64,000 nt of DNA, from positions 93,217 to 157,216 of the forward strand of contig JACPZD010000036.1 in assembly GCA_016195665.1 (NCBI GenBank). Reading direction: 5' to 3'. The notes beneath the pieces were generated by a model. It was not told the origin of the DNA and did not search any database. It worked only from the letters and a program-made list of their open reading frames with translations. The position numbers and the translations under genes are program-made. This DNA is from Gammaproteobacteria bacterium. Its GTDB lineage: Bacteria; Pseudomonadota; Gammaproteobacteria; SURF-13. Below, one piece after another: positions 1-8,481 of this stretch (within the stretch, counting starts at the first letter, position 1; every line of letters starts with the position of its first letter).

Positions 1-96
1 GAGATCGAGAATGACGGCCTGCTTGACGCGCCGCTCCCACTCGAAGATACCGATGACCGTGTCAATTTTAAGATCGTGGAGGTAGATAATGTCCAT
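1..96 (-). CDS. folB: Dihydroneopterin aldolase FolB, N-terminal fragment cut by the window edge
   Basis: The reverse strand from an ATG at 96 encodes 32 residues beginning MDIIYLHDLKIDTVIGIFEW. This matches the start of FolB, including the TxIGIFxWER segment of the family. FolB cleaves 7,8-dihydroneopterin to 6-hydroxymethyl-dihydropterin and glycolaldehyde in folate synthesis. It is divergent from plsY, a common gammaproteobacterial arrangement. Only the first quarter of the protein is visible, so nothing can be said about the catalytic residues. Confidence 0.85.
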   Translation of the reverse strand, partial: MDIIYLHDLKIDTVIGIFEWERRVKQAVILDL

Positions 97-104
97 AAAG
101 ACTT

Positions 105-249
105 AAGGGCGCCTCTAAAAATTCGATCAAGCCGATGACGGCAAGGCGAAAACGGGCGAAAAAGCGCAGTTGACACGCAGTCAATGAGCATTTTGAGCCT
201 GTTTTCAACGCCGCCAGCGCGGCTTTAGCGAATTTTTAGAGGCGCCCTT
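105..249. repeat. 145-bp element with perfect 21-bp terminal inverted repeats
   Basis: Positions 105-125 (AAGGGCGCCTCTAAAAATTCG plus its mirror) are exactly complementary to 229-249. The interior is non-coding, and the element fills the whole folB-plsY intergenic space. It has the look of a non-autonomous MITE-like or dispersed palindromic repeat. No target-site duplication is obvious. A related fragment, TTTTTAGAGATTCCC, occurs at about 20531, just upstream of pilJ. Confidence 0.75.
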
Positions 250-283
250 GACCGCGAGCCGCCTAACGGTTCCAATAGGGCCT

Positions 284-910
284 ATGATTGTACCTGCACT
301 CACCTTGGTCTTGTTAATTTTTGGTTACCTGCTCGGCTCGCTGTCGAGCGCCATCATCGTGAGCCGCGTCATGGGCCTTCCCGACCCGCGTAAACAAGGT
401 TCCGGCAATCCCGGCGCGACCAACATCTTGCGGCTGGCCGGCAAAGGCCCGGCGGCGATAGTCTTGTTGGGCGACATGATGAAGGGTTTAGTCCCGCTGC
501 TCGTAGCCGGTTACTTTGAGTTGCCGCCTATGGCGCTGGCCGGTATTGCGCTGGCGCCCTTTTTAGGCCATCTCTATCCGGCCTTTTTTGATTTCCAGGG
601 CGGCAAAGGCGTGGCGACCTTTCTCGGCGTGCTACTCGGTCTGTCGTGGATGGTAGGGACTTTGACGTTGCTCACATGGCTGGCCGTGGCGTTACTGTTT
701 CGTCTCTCTTCGCTCGCCGCGCTCAGTGCAGCCTTGATGGCGCCGCTTTATCTGCACTGGTTTCATGCGCCTTTACCCTTACTGGTGGTCAGTATCATTA
801 TGAGCACGCTGCTGGTGCTGCGCCATCAAATCAATATTCAAAATCTGCTCAAAGGCGCTGAACCGAAGATCAATTTCCTGCGCAAAACTGAACCGGAGAC
901 AAAGCAATGA
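284..910 (+). CDS. plsY: Acyl-phosphate glycerol-3-phosphate acyltransferase PlsY
   Basis: This 208-residue polytopic membrane protein transfers the acyl group from acyl-phosphate (made by PlsX) to glycerol-3-phosphate, the first acylation in phospholipid synthesis. Visible family motifs are SGNPGATN near residue 40 and GGKGVAT near residue 107, with about five hydrophobic segments. I start it at the ATG at 284 because that gives the usual N-terminus (hydrophobic segment, then GSLSSAI). An upstream TTG at 248 lies inside the neighbouring repeat. Its stop overlaps the next gene by 4 bp, so the two are probably co-translated. Confidence 0.9.
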   Translation: MIVPALTLVLLIFGYLLGSLSSAIIVSRVMGLPDPRKQGSGNPGATNILRLAGKGPAAIVLLGDMMKGLVPLLVAGYFELPPMALAGIALAPFLGHLYPAFFDFQGGKGVATFLGVLLGLSWMVGTLTLLTWLAVALLFRLSSLAALSAALMAPLYLHWFHAPLPLLVVSIIMSTLLVLRHQINIQNLLKGAEPKINFLRKTEPETKQ

Positions 911-1353
911 AAATTCAGCTCCTGCCGCTCTTTGAGAGGCTGATCGGCGCTGTAATCTCTGTGCTGCTGGTCTTCATCACCCTGGGGATTATCATCGGCG
1001 TCGCGCAGTTATTCCTGACACTGGGCGATCTGTTGGCCACCAAAGGGCTGGCTAGACAGTATCAACAGATTATTTCCGATGTGCTGACGCTGTTTATCCT
1101 GATCGAACTGTCTCGCACGCTGGTGGATTATTTTACCACCAATCGGCTGCGCATGACCTTTATCGTGGATGCGGTGATCGTATTTGTGCTGCGCGAGATC
1201 ATGATCAAGCTCTTCGAGCACAAGATTACTCCTGAGGAGATCTATGCCTTGAGTGTCTTATTGCTCGTGCTGAGCATATTGCGCATCGGCTCGGTGGTGG
1301 TCTTTCAGCGCGAGAAAAAGATGATGGAAACCGGCCTCAGAAACCAAGGCTGA
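907..1353 (+). CDS. PsiE-like small membrane protein
   Basis: The protein has 148 residues with about four hydrophobic segments and the conserved middle part LIELSRTLVDYF...LRMTFIVDAVIVFVLREIMIKL, typical of the phosphate-starvation-inducible PsiE family. Function in the family is unknown. It is translationally coupled to plsY by an ATGA overlap. The gene is convergent with the membrane protein at 1383, with only a palindrome between them. Confidence 0.75.
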   Translation: MKIQLLPLFERLIGAVISVLLVFITLGIIIGVAQLFLTLGDLLATKGLARQYQQIISDVLTLFILIELSRTLVDYFTTNRLRMTFIVDAVIVFVLREIMIKLFEHKITPEEIYALSVLLLVLSILRIGSVVVFQREKKMMETGLRNQG

Positions 1354-1364
1354 CGAACGGCGCC

Positions 1365-1382
1365 GGCCGAATGAATTCGGCC
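1365..1382. repeat. GGCCGAATGAATTCGGCC palindrome, copy 1
   Basis: A near-perfect 18-bp palindrome followed by CTAC. The same unit recurs at 23517-23534 and 53082-53099, so it is a dispersed repeat. Here it lies between two convergent genes, where a hairpin could also help end transcription. No T-tract follows it. Confidence 0.7.
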
Positions 1383-2765
1383 CTACCTGCGCACCTTCAG
1401 AATGACCCCGCCCGGCTGCAGAGAGAGGGTCTCCAGCGTGCCGCCCAATTCGGCGATGTTGAGTCCGAGCTTGCGGTTCTCCGGGGCGCTGGGATCAAAC
1501 ACGATATGAGTAATGCCCTTGAGATAGATCAGCAGGGTCTCGCCGTCCTTGGCCGCCGGCGGTAGAGGCAAAACCTCGCACTTGCAGGCGATCATGGTGC
1601 GCGCCGGCCATTGACTTGCTACACGGAGGGATTTCTTATCGGCCTCTTCCATGATTAGCGTGTGGATGAGTTGATCGTGGGGCGATAGCAATCCCCGTTT
1701 TACTGCTTCGTAGTAATTTCTGTCTATCGTCATGAACCACGTGGCGACAATTACCAGCAGCGCGAACACACCGCCGCGCTTTCCTGCGTACCCCGGAGGC
1801 CCCAGGGACTCGTTGAGGGCGATCAGCTGCGGCAAGCCGTAATAGAGAATAACAACCAGCGTCAGCATCGCCCAGGCGTCATCGGCGGCAACGGCGCCGA
1901 ACAGCAATGCCAGCACCAGCATGGCGCCCATAAAATCATCCATCAGTTTTCGGGCATTGAGGGCGATAACGAGAAGTGTCAGGCCGGCAACCAGTAACCC
2001 CGTAACCGTAACAGCGGCGCCCCCTTCTTGTCCGCCGCCCAACATCACGGCGGCCAGCGGCTCCAGCGGATTGCGCCACCACGACAGCCCGTGCCAGCCC
2101 GCCTGCAACAAAAGTGCAAACAACACGGCCAGTATCACCCCAATATACATGTGCCGCTGTTGACGTGTGTCCAGCGGATTTTTGTACCAATGCCCCAGCA
2201 ATGCCGCGGGGTAGGCAAGCCCCGCAGGATGCAGGGTCACGGTAGTCGCGACCAGCAGCATCTGGGTAAAATAATTACCGCCGAGCGGGCGTGACGCTGC
2301 ACGATAGCTGCGATCCAGCCACGCGCCCAGCCCGAACATCAAGAGCAGATACGGCCCGGCCGCCAGCGCATCGGCCTGAGCGAGCGTCAGCGGCGCGATC
2401 AGCAACAGGCCGGTGGCGACCAGCGCGGTCTCCTGGCTCAGGCTCCGCCTGCTCCACCGGTAGAGCAGCGCAGCGGCGGCGAACGTGGCGAGCAGGGTAA
2501 AGACCTTGGCCGCGATCAGACTGCCGGGCCAGTAGACGCCCAGCGGGATAAAGATCAGGGCGCGGAAATCCGGGACGCCGAAGATGACGATCGGATTGAC
2601 AACATCCCCCGCGACAGACCAATTGAGCAACAAGGCGCGCGCCGCCCCTTCGTCGAGGCCGTACGGCGTGCTCCGCCCCAGCCACAGGGCGAGGGCGCCC
2701 CACAGCAAGAATACGGCCAGGCCCCAGTAGCGGGCAATGAAGCGTGATAAGGTATCCAAGGGCAT
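1383..2765 (-). CDS. Polytopic membrane protein, glycosyltransferase-39/ArnT-like topology
   Basis: The protein has 460 residues. It has an N-terminal hydrophobic segment followed by GLDEGAARALLLNWS, about nine to ten further hydrophobic segments, and a soluble C-terminal domain of roughly 100 residues. This resembles dolichyl-phosphate-mannose / lipid-linked sugar transferases of the GT39/GT83 type, including an acidic residue (DE) in the first periplasmic loop. I cannot assign a substrate, and the gene could be a family of unknown function. It is monocistronic between convergent psiE and divergent bepA. Confidence 0.5.
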   Translation of the reverse strand: MPLDTLSRFIARYWGLAVFLLWGALALWLGRSTPYGLDEGAARALLLNWSVAGDVVNPIVIFGVPDFRALIFIPLGVYWPGSLIAAKVFTLLATFAAAALLYRWSRRSLSQETALVATGLLLIAPLTLAQADALAAGPYLLLMFGLGAWLDRSYRAASRPLGGNYFTQMLLVATTVTLHPAGLAYPAALLGHWYKNPLDTRQQRHMYIGVILAVLFALLLQAGWHGLSWWRNPLEPLAAVMLGGGQEGGAAVTVTGLLVAGLTLLVIALNARKLMDDFMGAMLVLALLFGAVAADDAWAMLTLVVILYYGLPQLIALNESLGPPGYAGKRGGVFALLVIVATWFMTIDRNYYEAVKRGLLSPHDQLIHTLIMEEADKKSLRVASQWPARTMIACKCEVLPLPPAAKDGETLLIYLKGITHIVFDPSAPENRKLGLNIAELGGTLETLSLQPGGVILKVRR

Positions 2766-2786
2766 TTAGGGGCTAGGGGCTAAAAA

Positions 2787-2860
2787 GTGAGGCGTAAGGG
2801 GTGAGGGGTGAGGCGTAAAGCAGCTTTCACCTCACTCCTCACGCCTAACTCCTCACAGTA
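2787..2860. repeat. GTGAGG-heptamer inverted repeat, copy 1
   Basis: Tandem GTGAGGN units on the left (GTGAGGCGTAAGGGGTGAGG) face CCTCAC units on the right across a short spacer (GTAAAGCAGCTTTC). The RNA would fold as a long imperfect hairpin. Comparable copies are at 5309-5385, 6661-6750, 34672-34725 and 54338-54420, with partial copies near 9762 and 24600. Confidence 0.7.
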
Positions 2861-2980
2861 TTTAAGTATAGAGTAAACGAAGGTCTATGGCCATTTCCTT
2901 GCGGCCGGCCGGTGCCTGTGGCGAAACCAACCGCTATGCTGATGGTCACAGTAGCAGAGGCAACTATTTAAGGTGCTTGA

Positions 2981-4429
2981 TTGAAACATATTTTATTGGT
3001 ACTGACTATTGCGTGTTTCATATCCGTGGCGACCGCCCGCGAAGCGGGAACGCTGGATTTGCATCTCCCCGAGATCGGCAATAGCGCGGGGTCGGTGATT
3101 TCTCCCTTGCAGGAGAAGCGTCTCGGCGAGGCCTTTATGCGCGAGGTGCGCCAAACACTGACCATCAATGACGACCCGGAGATCGCTGACTATGTCCGCA
3201 CCCTGGGCGAACGGCTGACCTCGAACAGCGACACCCAGGGGCGTGATTTCAGCTTCTTCGTCGTAGAGAGCCCTGAGATCAACGCCTTTGCCGGGCCGGG
3301 CGGCTATCTCGGCATCAACAGCGGGCTGATACTCAGTACCGAATCCGAAAGCGAGCTCGCCTCGGTGGTCGCGCATGAAATTGCGCACGTGACCCAACAG
3401 CATCTGGCGCGCAGTTTTGAAAAGGCCGACAGGCTGAGTATACCCGCAATGGCAGCCTTAGCGGCGGCGTTGATTATCGGCAGCCGCAGCGGCGAGGCCG
3501 GTCAGGCGGCGGTCGCGGCGGTGCAGGCGGGAGCGGCGCAGGCCCAGATCAATTTTACTCGCGGCAACGAAGAAGAGGCCGACCGGGTGGGTCTCCAGAG
3601 CCTGGCGCGCGCCGGTTACGATCCGCGCAGCATGCCGGTGTTTTTTGAGCGTCTGCAGCAAGCCATTCGCTTTGAAGGAAATCAGGCGCCGGAATTTCTG
3701 AGGACTCACCCGGTGACGACCTCGCGCATCGCCGACACCCGTAACCGCGCGGAGCAATATCCGTATCGCCAGATTCAGGATAGCCTGGAGTACCACCTCA
3801 CTCGCGCCAAGCTGCGGGTGTTGAGCGAGGCCAATCCCAGGATTAGCGTCAAACGCTTTGCGGAGGCGCTCAAGCAGGGTCAGTACCGCAACGAGCAGGC
3901 CGAGCACTACGGTTATGCGCTGGCGCTGTTAAAGAGCGGAGAGACGACGGCGGCCCGCACCGAGGCGCAGCAGCTTATCTCCCGCGACAAGGAGAATTTC
4001 CACTACCTGGCCCTGCTGGCGCAGATCGAAATGGCGGACGGACAATCCGCAAAGGCCCTGGATCTCTATGGCCGGTCGCTGGAACTTTATCCCGGCAATC
4101 GGCCGCTTACCCTGTTGTATAGCCAGGCCTTGTTACAGGCGGGGCAGCCCGAGAAGGCGCGGCGACTACTGCAAGACCACCTGCGGCACCGTTCCGCGGA
4201 GCCGGCCGTTTACCAACTTCTGGCCCAGGCGGCCGGTCAGACAGGCCGGCAGGCCGAGGCCCATCAGGCCCAGGCGGAGTATTATTATTTGAACGGTCAA
4301 ACCGACGCCGCCATTCAACAGCTTACCCGGGCCCTCGGCCTCAAGGACACGGACTTTTATCTCGCCTCGCAGATCGAGGCACGTCTCAAGGAACTCAAAG
4401 ACGAGGCGGCGCTGGCAAGCAAAGAATAG
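2981..4429 (+). CDS. bepA: Periplasmic M48 metalloprotease/chaperone BepA (YfgC)
   Basis: The 482-residue protein has a signal peptide cleaved after about residue 19 (ISVATA). The M48 zinc motif HEIAH lies near residue 136, followed by the third ligand region EEEADRVGL. The C-terminal half is TPR-like and reads from about residue 275 to the end. BepA assists LptD and BAM assembly of outer-membrane proteins and degrades misfolded ones. The length and domain order match E. coli BepA. The start is a TTG preceded by AAGGTG at good spacing; no ATG fits the signal peptide. Confidence 0.88.
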   Translation: MKHILLVLTIACFISVATAREAGTLDLHLPEIGNSAGSVISPLQEKRLGEAFMREVRQTLTINDDPEIADYVRTLGERLTSNSDTQGRDFSFFVVESPEINAFAGPGGYLGINSGLILSTESESELASVVAHEIAHVTQQHLARSFEKADRLSIPAMAALAAALIIGSRSGEAGQAAVAAVQAGAAQAQINFTRGNEEEADRVGLQSLARAGYDPRSMPVFFERLQQAIRFEGNQAPEFLRTHPVTTSRIADTRNRAEQYPYRQIQDSLEYHLTRAKLRVLSEANPRISVKRFAEALKQGQYRNEQAEHYGYALALLKSGETTAARTEAQQLISRDKENFHYLALLAQIEMADGQSAKALDLYGRSLELYPGNRPLTLLYSQALLQAGQPEKARRLLQDHLRHRSAEPAVYQLLAQAAGQTGRQAEAHQAQAEYYYLNGQTDAAIQQLTRALGLKDTDFYLASQIEARLKELKDEAALASKE

Positions 4430-4483
4430 TATAATGACAAATCTTTCCAGTTATTCAACGACCTGATTTCGGAGTATGCTTAG

Positions 4484-4963
4484 ATGGACAAGCAACGCAG
4501 ACGCTTTCTGAAAAGCAGTCTGGTCACCAGCCTGTTGGGCCTGGCCGCCGGTGCAGGGCTGTTCATCCCGCGCTGGGTGTGGGCCGCGTGGCCGAGCACA
4601 GCCTTCCAATCCAAGACCCTGTTCGGCGCCCTGGAGCCGCTGTTCGGCAGCGGCAGTGTCAACCTGACCCCTGCCGATGAGGACATCACCCTCACCGTCA
4701 CCGATCTCGCCGAGAATGGCGCCGTGGTGCCGGTGACGGTATCGAGCCGCCTGCCCGACGTGGAATCCATTACCTTGCTGGTAGATAAAAATCCCAATAG
4801 CCTGGTGGCCCAGTTCAAGCTGGCGAAAAACACCCAGGCCTATATCAAGACCAATATCAAAATGGCCGAGACCTCCAAGGTCTACGCCGTGGTCAAATCA
4901 GGGGACAAACTTTACAGCACCAATAAAAAGGTCAAGGTCACCCTGGGCGGTTGCGGGAATTGA
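4484..4963 (+). CDS. soxY: Thiosulfate-oxidation carrier protein SoxY
   Basis: This 159-residue protein begins with a twin-arginine signal (RRRFLKSSL) and ends in GGCGN. The C-terminal GGCG motif carries the cysteine on which the Sox pathway builds sulfur intermediates. SoxY works in the periplasm as a SoxYZ heterodimer. soxZ follows after 33 bp. No soxA, soxX, soxB or soxCD is in the window, so the pair may act as a sulfane carrier in another route or be served by genes elsewhere. The terminal residue is N where A is more usual. Confidence 0.9.
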   Translation: MDKQRRRFLKSSLVTSLLGLAAGAGLFIPRWVWAAWPSTAFQSKTLFGALEPLFGSGSVNLTPADEDITLTVTDLAENGAVVPVTVSSRLPDVESITLLVDKNPNSLVAQFKLAKNTQAYIKTNIKMAETSKVYAVVKSGDKLYSTNKKVKVTLGGCGN

Positions 4964-4996
4964 AGCCTGACAGCAAACCCCGGTTGAGAGAAAATT

Positions 4997-5311
4997 ATGC
5001 CAGATAATAAGATTAAGATCCGCGCCACCCTCGAAGGGGAGGTTACCACGGTCAAGACCCAGATTATTCATCCTATGGATACGGGCCTGTTCAAAGATTC
5101 CAAGGGCGTGCCGATCCCGGCCTGGTTCATCCAGGAGGTCAAGGTGGAGCACAATGGTAACCCCATACTTGAAGCCGCGTGGGGCATCGCCATCTCCAAA
5201 AACCCTTATATGGCCTTCAACTTCACGGGCGGCAAGAAGGGCGATGCCCTCAAGTTGAGCTGGGTGGATAACAGGGGCGGCTCGGATTCAATTGAAACGA
5301 CGATAACGTGA
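4997..5311 (+). CDS. soxZ: Thiosulfate-oxidation carrier protein SoxZ
   Basis: The 104-residue protein has the SoxZ fold signature: MDTGLFKDSKGVPIPAWFIQ, then the HNG turn and the KKGDALKLSWVDN strand. It has no signal peptide, as expected for a partner co-exported with SoxY by Tat. A GAGAG sequence precedes the ATG. The TGA stop is part of the first GTGAGG unit of the following repeat, so the repeat supplies the stop codon. Confidence 0.9.
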   Translation: MPDNKIKIRATLEGEVTTVKTQIIHPMDTGLFKDSKGVPIPAWFIQEVKVEHNGNPILEAAWGIAISKNPYMAFNFTGGKKGDALKLSWVDNRGGSDSIETTIT

Positions 5312-5385
5312 GGGGTGAGGAGTGAGGGGTGAGGAGAAATCTACTTTACGCTTTACTCCTTACTCCTCACACCTCACCCATAGCG
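5309..5385. repeat. GTGAGG-heptamer inverted repeat, copy 2
   Basis: Four GTGAGGN units (from 5309) face CTTACTCCTCACACCTCACCC across an AT-rich spacer, so a long hairpin is possible. It begins on the stop codon of soxZ and ends shortly before dusB. It could act as a transcription terminator or mRNA stabiliser for soxYZ; this is inference. Confidence 0.7.
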
Positions 5386-5403
5386 CCTAACCCCTGCCGT
5401 ACT

Positions 5404-6408
5404 ATGCAAATCGGACCTTACAAACTTAATAACAATCTCGTGCTGGCGCCGATGGCGGGAGTCACCGACCGGCCGTTCCGCCAGCTTTGCAAGAATCTGG
5501 GCGCCGGGCTCGCGGTCTCCGAGATGGTGTCCTCGAATTCACTGCTGTGGGGCAGCGAGAAGACCCGGCGCCGCGCCAATCACGAGGGCGAAACCGAACC
5601 GCGCACGGTGCAGATCGCCGGCGCCGATCCCAAGCTCATGGCGCAAGCCGCGCAATACAACGTGGACAAGGGAGCGCAGATCATAGACATCAACATGGGC
5701 TGCCCCGCCAAAAAGGTGTGCAACGTCATGGCGGGCTCCGCCCTGCTGCAGGACGAACCTCTGGTCGGCCGCATCCTCGACGCCGTGGTCGCAGCCGTGC
5801 GGGCGCCCGTCACACTCAAGATCCGCACCGGCTGGGATAAAAATCATCGCAACGGTATCCTCATAGCGCGGATCGCCGAGCAGGCGGGCATTAAATCGCT
5901 GGCCGTGCACGGCCGCACTCGCGCCTGCGCCTATACCGGCGAAGCCGAATACGACACCATCGCCGCCATCAAGGCGGCGGTCAATCTCCCGGTCATCGCC
6001 AACGGCGACATCCGCACCCCGCAACAGGCGAAATACGTACTCGAGCACACCGGCGCCGACGGCGTTATGATAGGACGCGCCGCGCAGGGCAAGCCGTGGA
6101 TCTTCCGCACCATCGGCCATTATCTTGCCACCGGAGAACTGTTACCCGAACCGGGTATCGAGGAGATCCGTGAGATCATGCTCGGCCACATCGCCAACCT
6201 CTACCAGTTTTACGGCGAACACACCGGCGTATTAATGGCGCGCAAGCATCTCTCCTGGTACAGCAAGGGTCAGATCGGCGGGGGCGCCTTCCGCCAGACT
6301 ATCAATGCGGCGCAGACCGTAAACGACCAGTGGACGCTGACGCGGGACTTCTTCGACTCCCTGGCGGCGCGCGGTGAAGCCGAGCTGCCTGAGGAACTGG
6401 CGGCATGA
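5404..6408 (+). CDS. dusB: tRNA-dihydrouridine synthase DusB
   Basis: An FMN-dependent enzyme that reduces U17 in tRNA D-loops. The 334-residue protein has the family markers LAPMAGVTDRPFR near the N-terminus, INMGCPAKKV with the catalytic cysteine near residue 100, and IANGDI and GADGVMIGRAA phosphate-binding strands. I start at the ATG at 5404; longer versions run into the GTGAGG repeat. It overlaps fis by 4 bp. The dusB-fis pair is a classic gammaproteobacterial operon. Confidence 0.93.
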   Translation: MQIGPYKLNNNLVLAPMAGVTDRPFRQLCKNLGAGLAVSEMVSSNSLLWGSEKTRRRANHEGETEPRTVQIAGADPKLMAQAAQYNVDKGAQIIDINMGCPAKKVCNVMAGSALLQDEPLVGRILDAVVAAVRAPVTLKIRTGWDKNHRNGILIARIAEQAGIKSLAVHGRTRACAYTGEAEYDTIAAIKAAVNLPVIANGDIRTPQQAKYVLEHTGADGVMIGRAAQGKPWIFRTIGHYLATGELLPEPGIEEIREIMLGHIANLYQFYGEHTGVLMARKHLSWYSKGQIGGGAFRQTINAAQTVNDQWTLTRDFFDSLAARGEAELPEELAA

Positions 6409-6656
6409 GCAAACCGAAATCGCAAAACAAACCGCTGCGCGAATGCATCAAGGAAGCGCTTGAGCTGTACTTCGAGGACCTGGACGGACATAAACCCGAC
6501 GATCTCTACCAGATGGTGTTGAGTGAAGTCGAACAGCCGCTGCTGGAAATACTGCTGCGCTATACGCGCGGCAACCAAAGCAAGGCGGCGGAGATCCTCG
6601 GCCTCAATCGCAGCACGCTGCGAAAAAAGCTGAGTCAATACGGATTGGACAAGTAA
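6405..6656 (+). CDS. fis: Nucleoid-associated regulator Fis
   Basis: The 83-residue protein ends in the Fis helix-turn-helix NQSKAAEILGLNRSTLRKKL. It is shorter than the E. coli protein (98 residues) at the N-terminus, as in many non-enteric gammaproteobacteria. Fis bends DNA and controls rRNA promoters and recombination. It is translationally coupled to dusB. Confidence 0.92.
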   Translation: MSKPKSQNKPLRECIKEALELYFEDLDGHKPDDLYQMVLSEVEQPLLEILLRYTRGNQSKAAEILGLNRSTLRKKLSQYGLDK

Positions 6657-6660
6657 ATAA

Positions 6661-6750
6661 GTGAGGCGTGAGGAGTGAGGAGAAAACTGCTTTACCTCTC
6701 ACTCCTAACGCCTCACGCCTCACAGTCTTTTTCGCCTCACGCCTCACTCA
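6661..6750. repeat. GTGAGG-heptamer inverted repeat, copy 3
   Basis: GTGAGGCGTGAGGAGTGAGG at the left faces three CCTCAC clusters at the right, separated by AAAACTGCTTTAC. It fills the whole fis-purH gap, so the purH ATG at 6754 sits directly against the repeat and no good Shine-Dalgarno sequence is visible. Confidence 0.7.
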
Positions 6751-6753
6751 CAT

Positions 6754-8319
6754 ATGACCACCGCCCTCATCAGCGTCTCCGACAAAACCGGCATCGTCCC
6801 GTTCGCACAACGTCTGCAAGCGTTAGGTGTGCGTATTCTGTCCACCGGCGGCACCGCGAAGCTGCTTTCGGCCAACGGCGTCAAGGCGACCGAGGTCTCG
6901 GAGTACACCGGCTTTCCTGAGCTTATGGACGGCCGCCTCAAGACCCTGCACCCCAGGATCCATGGCGGGCTGCTGGGGAGGCGCGGCTTGGACGACGCTG
7001 CGATGGCCGAGTACGGTATCCCTGCCATAGACATTTTGGTGGTCAACCTGTATCCCTTCGAGCAGGTCACTGCGGCGGCGGACTGCGAACTCGGCAAGGC
7101 CATTGAGAACATTGATATCGGCGGCCCCGCCATGCTGCGCGGGGCCGCAAAAAATTATTCCGCGGTCACCGTGGTGGTTGACAGCGGCGATTACGATACC
7201 GTGCTCGCCGAGATGGAAAATCACGGCGGCGCGGTGAGCGGCGCGCTGCGCTACTCGCTCGCGGTCAAGGCCTTCGAACACTGCGCGCGTTACGACGGTG
7301 CGATTGCAAATTACCTGGGTACAATAAAGGAAAGCGCCGCAGCCGGGCGCGAGCCCTTCCCGCGCACCTACACCATGCAGTGGATGAAGTCGCAAACCCT
7401 GCGTTACGGTGAAAATCCGCATCAACGCGCCGCCTTTTACATCGAGCCCAATCCGCCCAGCGGCTGCATCGCCAGCGCCGATCAGATCCAGGGCAAGGAG
7501 CTGTCGTTTAACAACATCGCCGACGCCGACACCGCGCTGGAATGCGTCAAATCCTTTAACGAAGTCCCCGCCTGCGTGATCGTCAAGCACGCCAATCCCT
7601 GCGGCGTCGCGCTCGGCAAGACATTGCTGGAGGCCTATGAACGCGCCTACGCAACCGATCCCACGTCGGCCTTCGGCAGCATCATTGCCTTCAATCAGCC
7701 GCTGGACGCCGCCACCGCCCGCAGTATCATCGAGCGGCACTTTGTCGAAGTGCTAGTCGCCCCGAGCATCGAAGATGAGGCCCTACCGATACTCGCCGGC
7801 AAGAGTAACGTGCGCGTCTTGAGTTGCGGCCCCTGGGCCGCGGAGCCACGCGCGCAACTGGACTATAAACGCATCACCGGCGGATTGCTGATTCAGGAAA
7901 GCGACCTCGCCATGATTACCGCCAAGGATTTCAAGATCGTTACACGGCGTGCCCCGACGCCCGTCGAGATACAAGACATGCTGTTCGCCTGGAAGGTCGC
8001 CAAGTTCGTCAAATCCAACGCCATCGTGTACTGCAAAGACGCCATGACCATCGGCATCGGCGCAGGACAAATGAGCCGTGTCTACAGCGCCCGCATCGCC
8101 GCCATAAAGGCCGCCGACGCGGGCCTGGCGGTGGCGGGTTCCGTAGTCGCAAGCGACGCCTTCTTCCCGTTCCGCGATGGTGTGGACGCCGCCGCAGAGG
8201 CCGGCGTCACCGCCCTAATCCAGCCCGGCGGCTCGCTGCGCGACCCGGAAGTCATCGCCGCCGCCGACGAACACGGCATGGCGATGGTGTTTACGGGGAT
8301 CAGGCATTTTAGGCATTAA
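6754..8319 (+). CDS. purH: Bifunctional AICAR transformylase / IMP cyclohydrolase PurH
   Basis: This 521-residue enzyme carries out the last two steps of IMP synthesis. The N-terminal cyclohydrolase domain shows STGGTAKLL and [11 protein letters not shown]. The transformylase domain starts near residue 200 and includes [13 protein letters not shown] and the catalytic VKHANPCG segment. The length is normal. purD lies downstream in the same direction, separated by a repeat-filled 160-bp gap. Confidence 0.95.
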   Translation: MTTALISVSDKTGIVPFAQRLQALGVRILSTGGTAKLLSANGVKATEVSEYTGFPELMDGRLKTLHPRIHGGLLGRRGLDDAAMAEYGIPAIDILVVNLYPFEQVTAAADCELGKAIENIDIGGPAMLRGAAKNYSAVTVVVDSGDYDTVLAEMENHGGAVSGALRYSLAVKAFEHCARYDGAIANYLGTIKESAAAGREPFPRTYTMQWMKSQTLRYGENPHQRAAFYIEPNPPSGCIASADQIQGKELSFNNIADADTALECVKSFNEVPACVIVKHANPCGVALGKTLLEAYERAYATDPTSAFGSIIAFNQPLDAATARSIIERHFVEVLVAPSIEDEALPILAGKSNVRVLSCGPWAAEPRAQLDYKRITGGLLIQESDLAMITAKDFKIVTRRAPTPVEIQDMLFAWKVAKFVKSNAIVYCKDAMTIGIGAGQMSRVYSARIAAIKAADAGLAVAGSVVASDAFFPFRDGVDAAAEAGVTALIQPGGSLRDPEVIAAADEHGMAMVFTGIRHFRH

Positions 8320-8360
8320 CTACTTCACGCAAAGGCGTAAAAATGTTTATAGAACTACAT

Positions 8361-8427
8361 TCACCGCAGAGGATACAGAGGACGCATATTAAAACGATTT
8401 GATTCTCCTCCGCGTCCTCCGTGGTAA
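8361..8427. repeat. CACCGCAGAGGACGCAGAGG inverted-repeat family, copy 1
   Basis: The left arm TTCACCGCAGAGGATACAGA(GGACGC) faces CTCCTCCGCGTCCTCCGTGG on the right, giving a hairpin between purH and purD. Further copies or arms lie at 9822-9848, 25781-25876, 31342-31405 and 36188-36316. Confidence 0.65.
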
Positions 8428-8481
8428 ATCGTTCTTTTTATATTGATTTGCGACTTTGCGCCTTGGCGTGAGATTGATTAT

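Noticed and set aside
2787..6750. GTGAGG repeat clusters as a possible CRISPR
   Set aside because: Units are 7 bp, degenerate and arranged as inverted repeats without unique spacers, and no cas genes are present.
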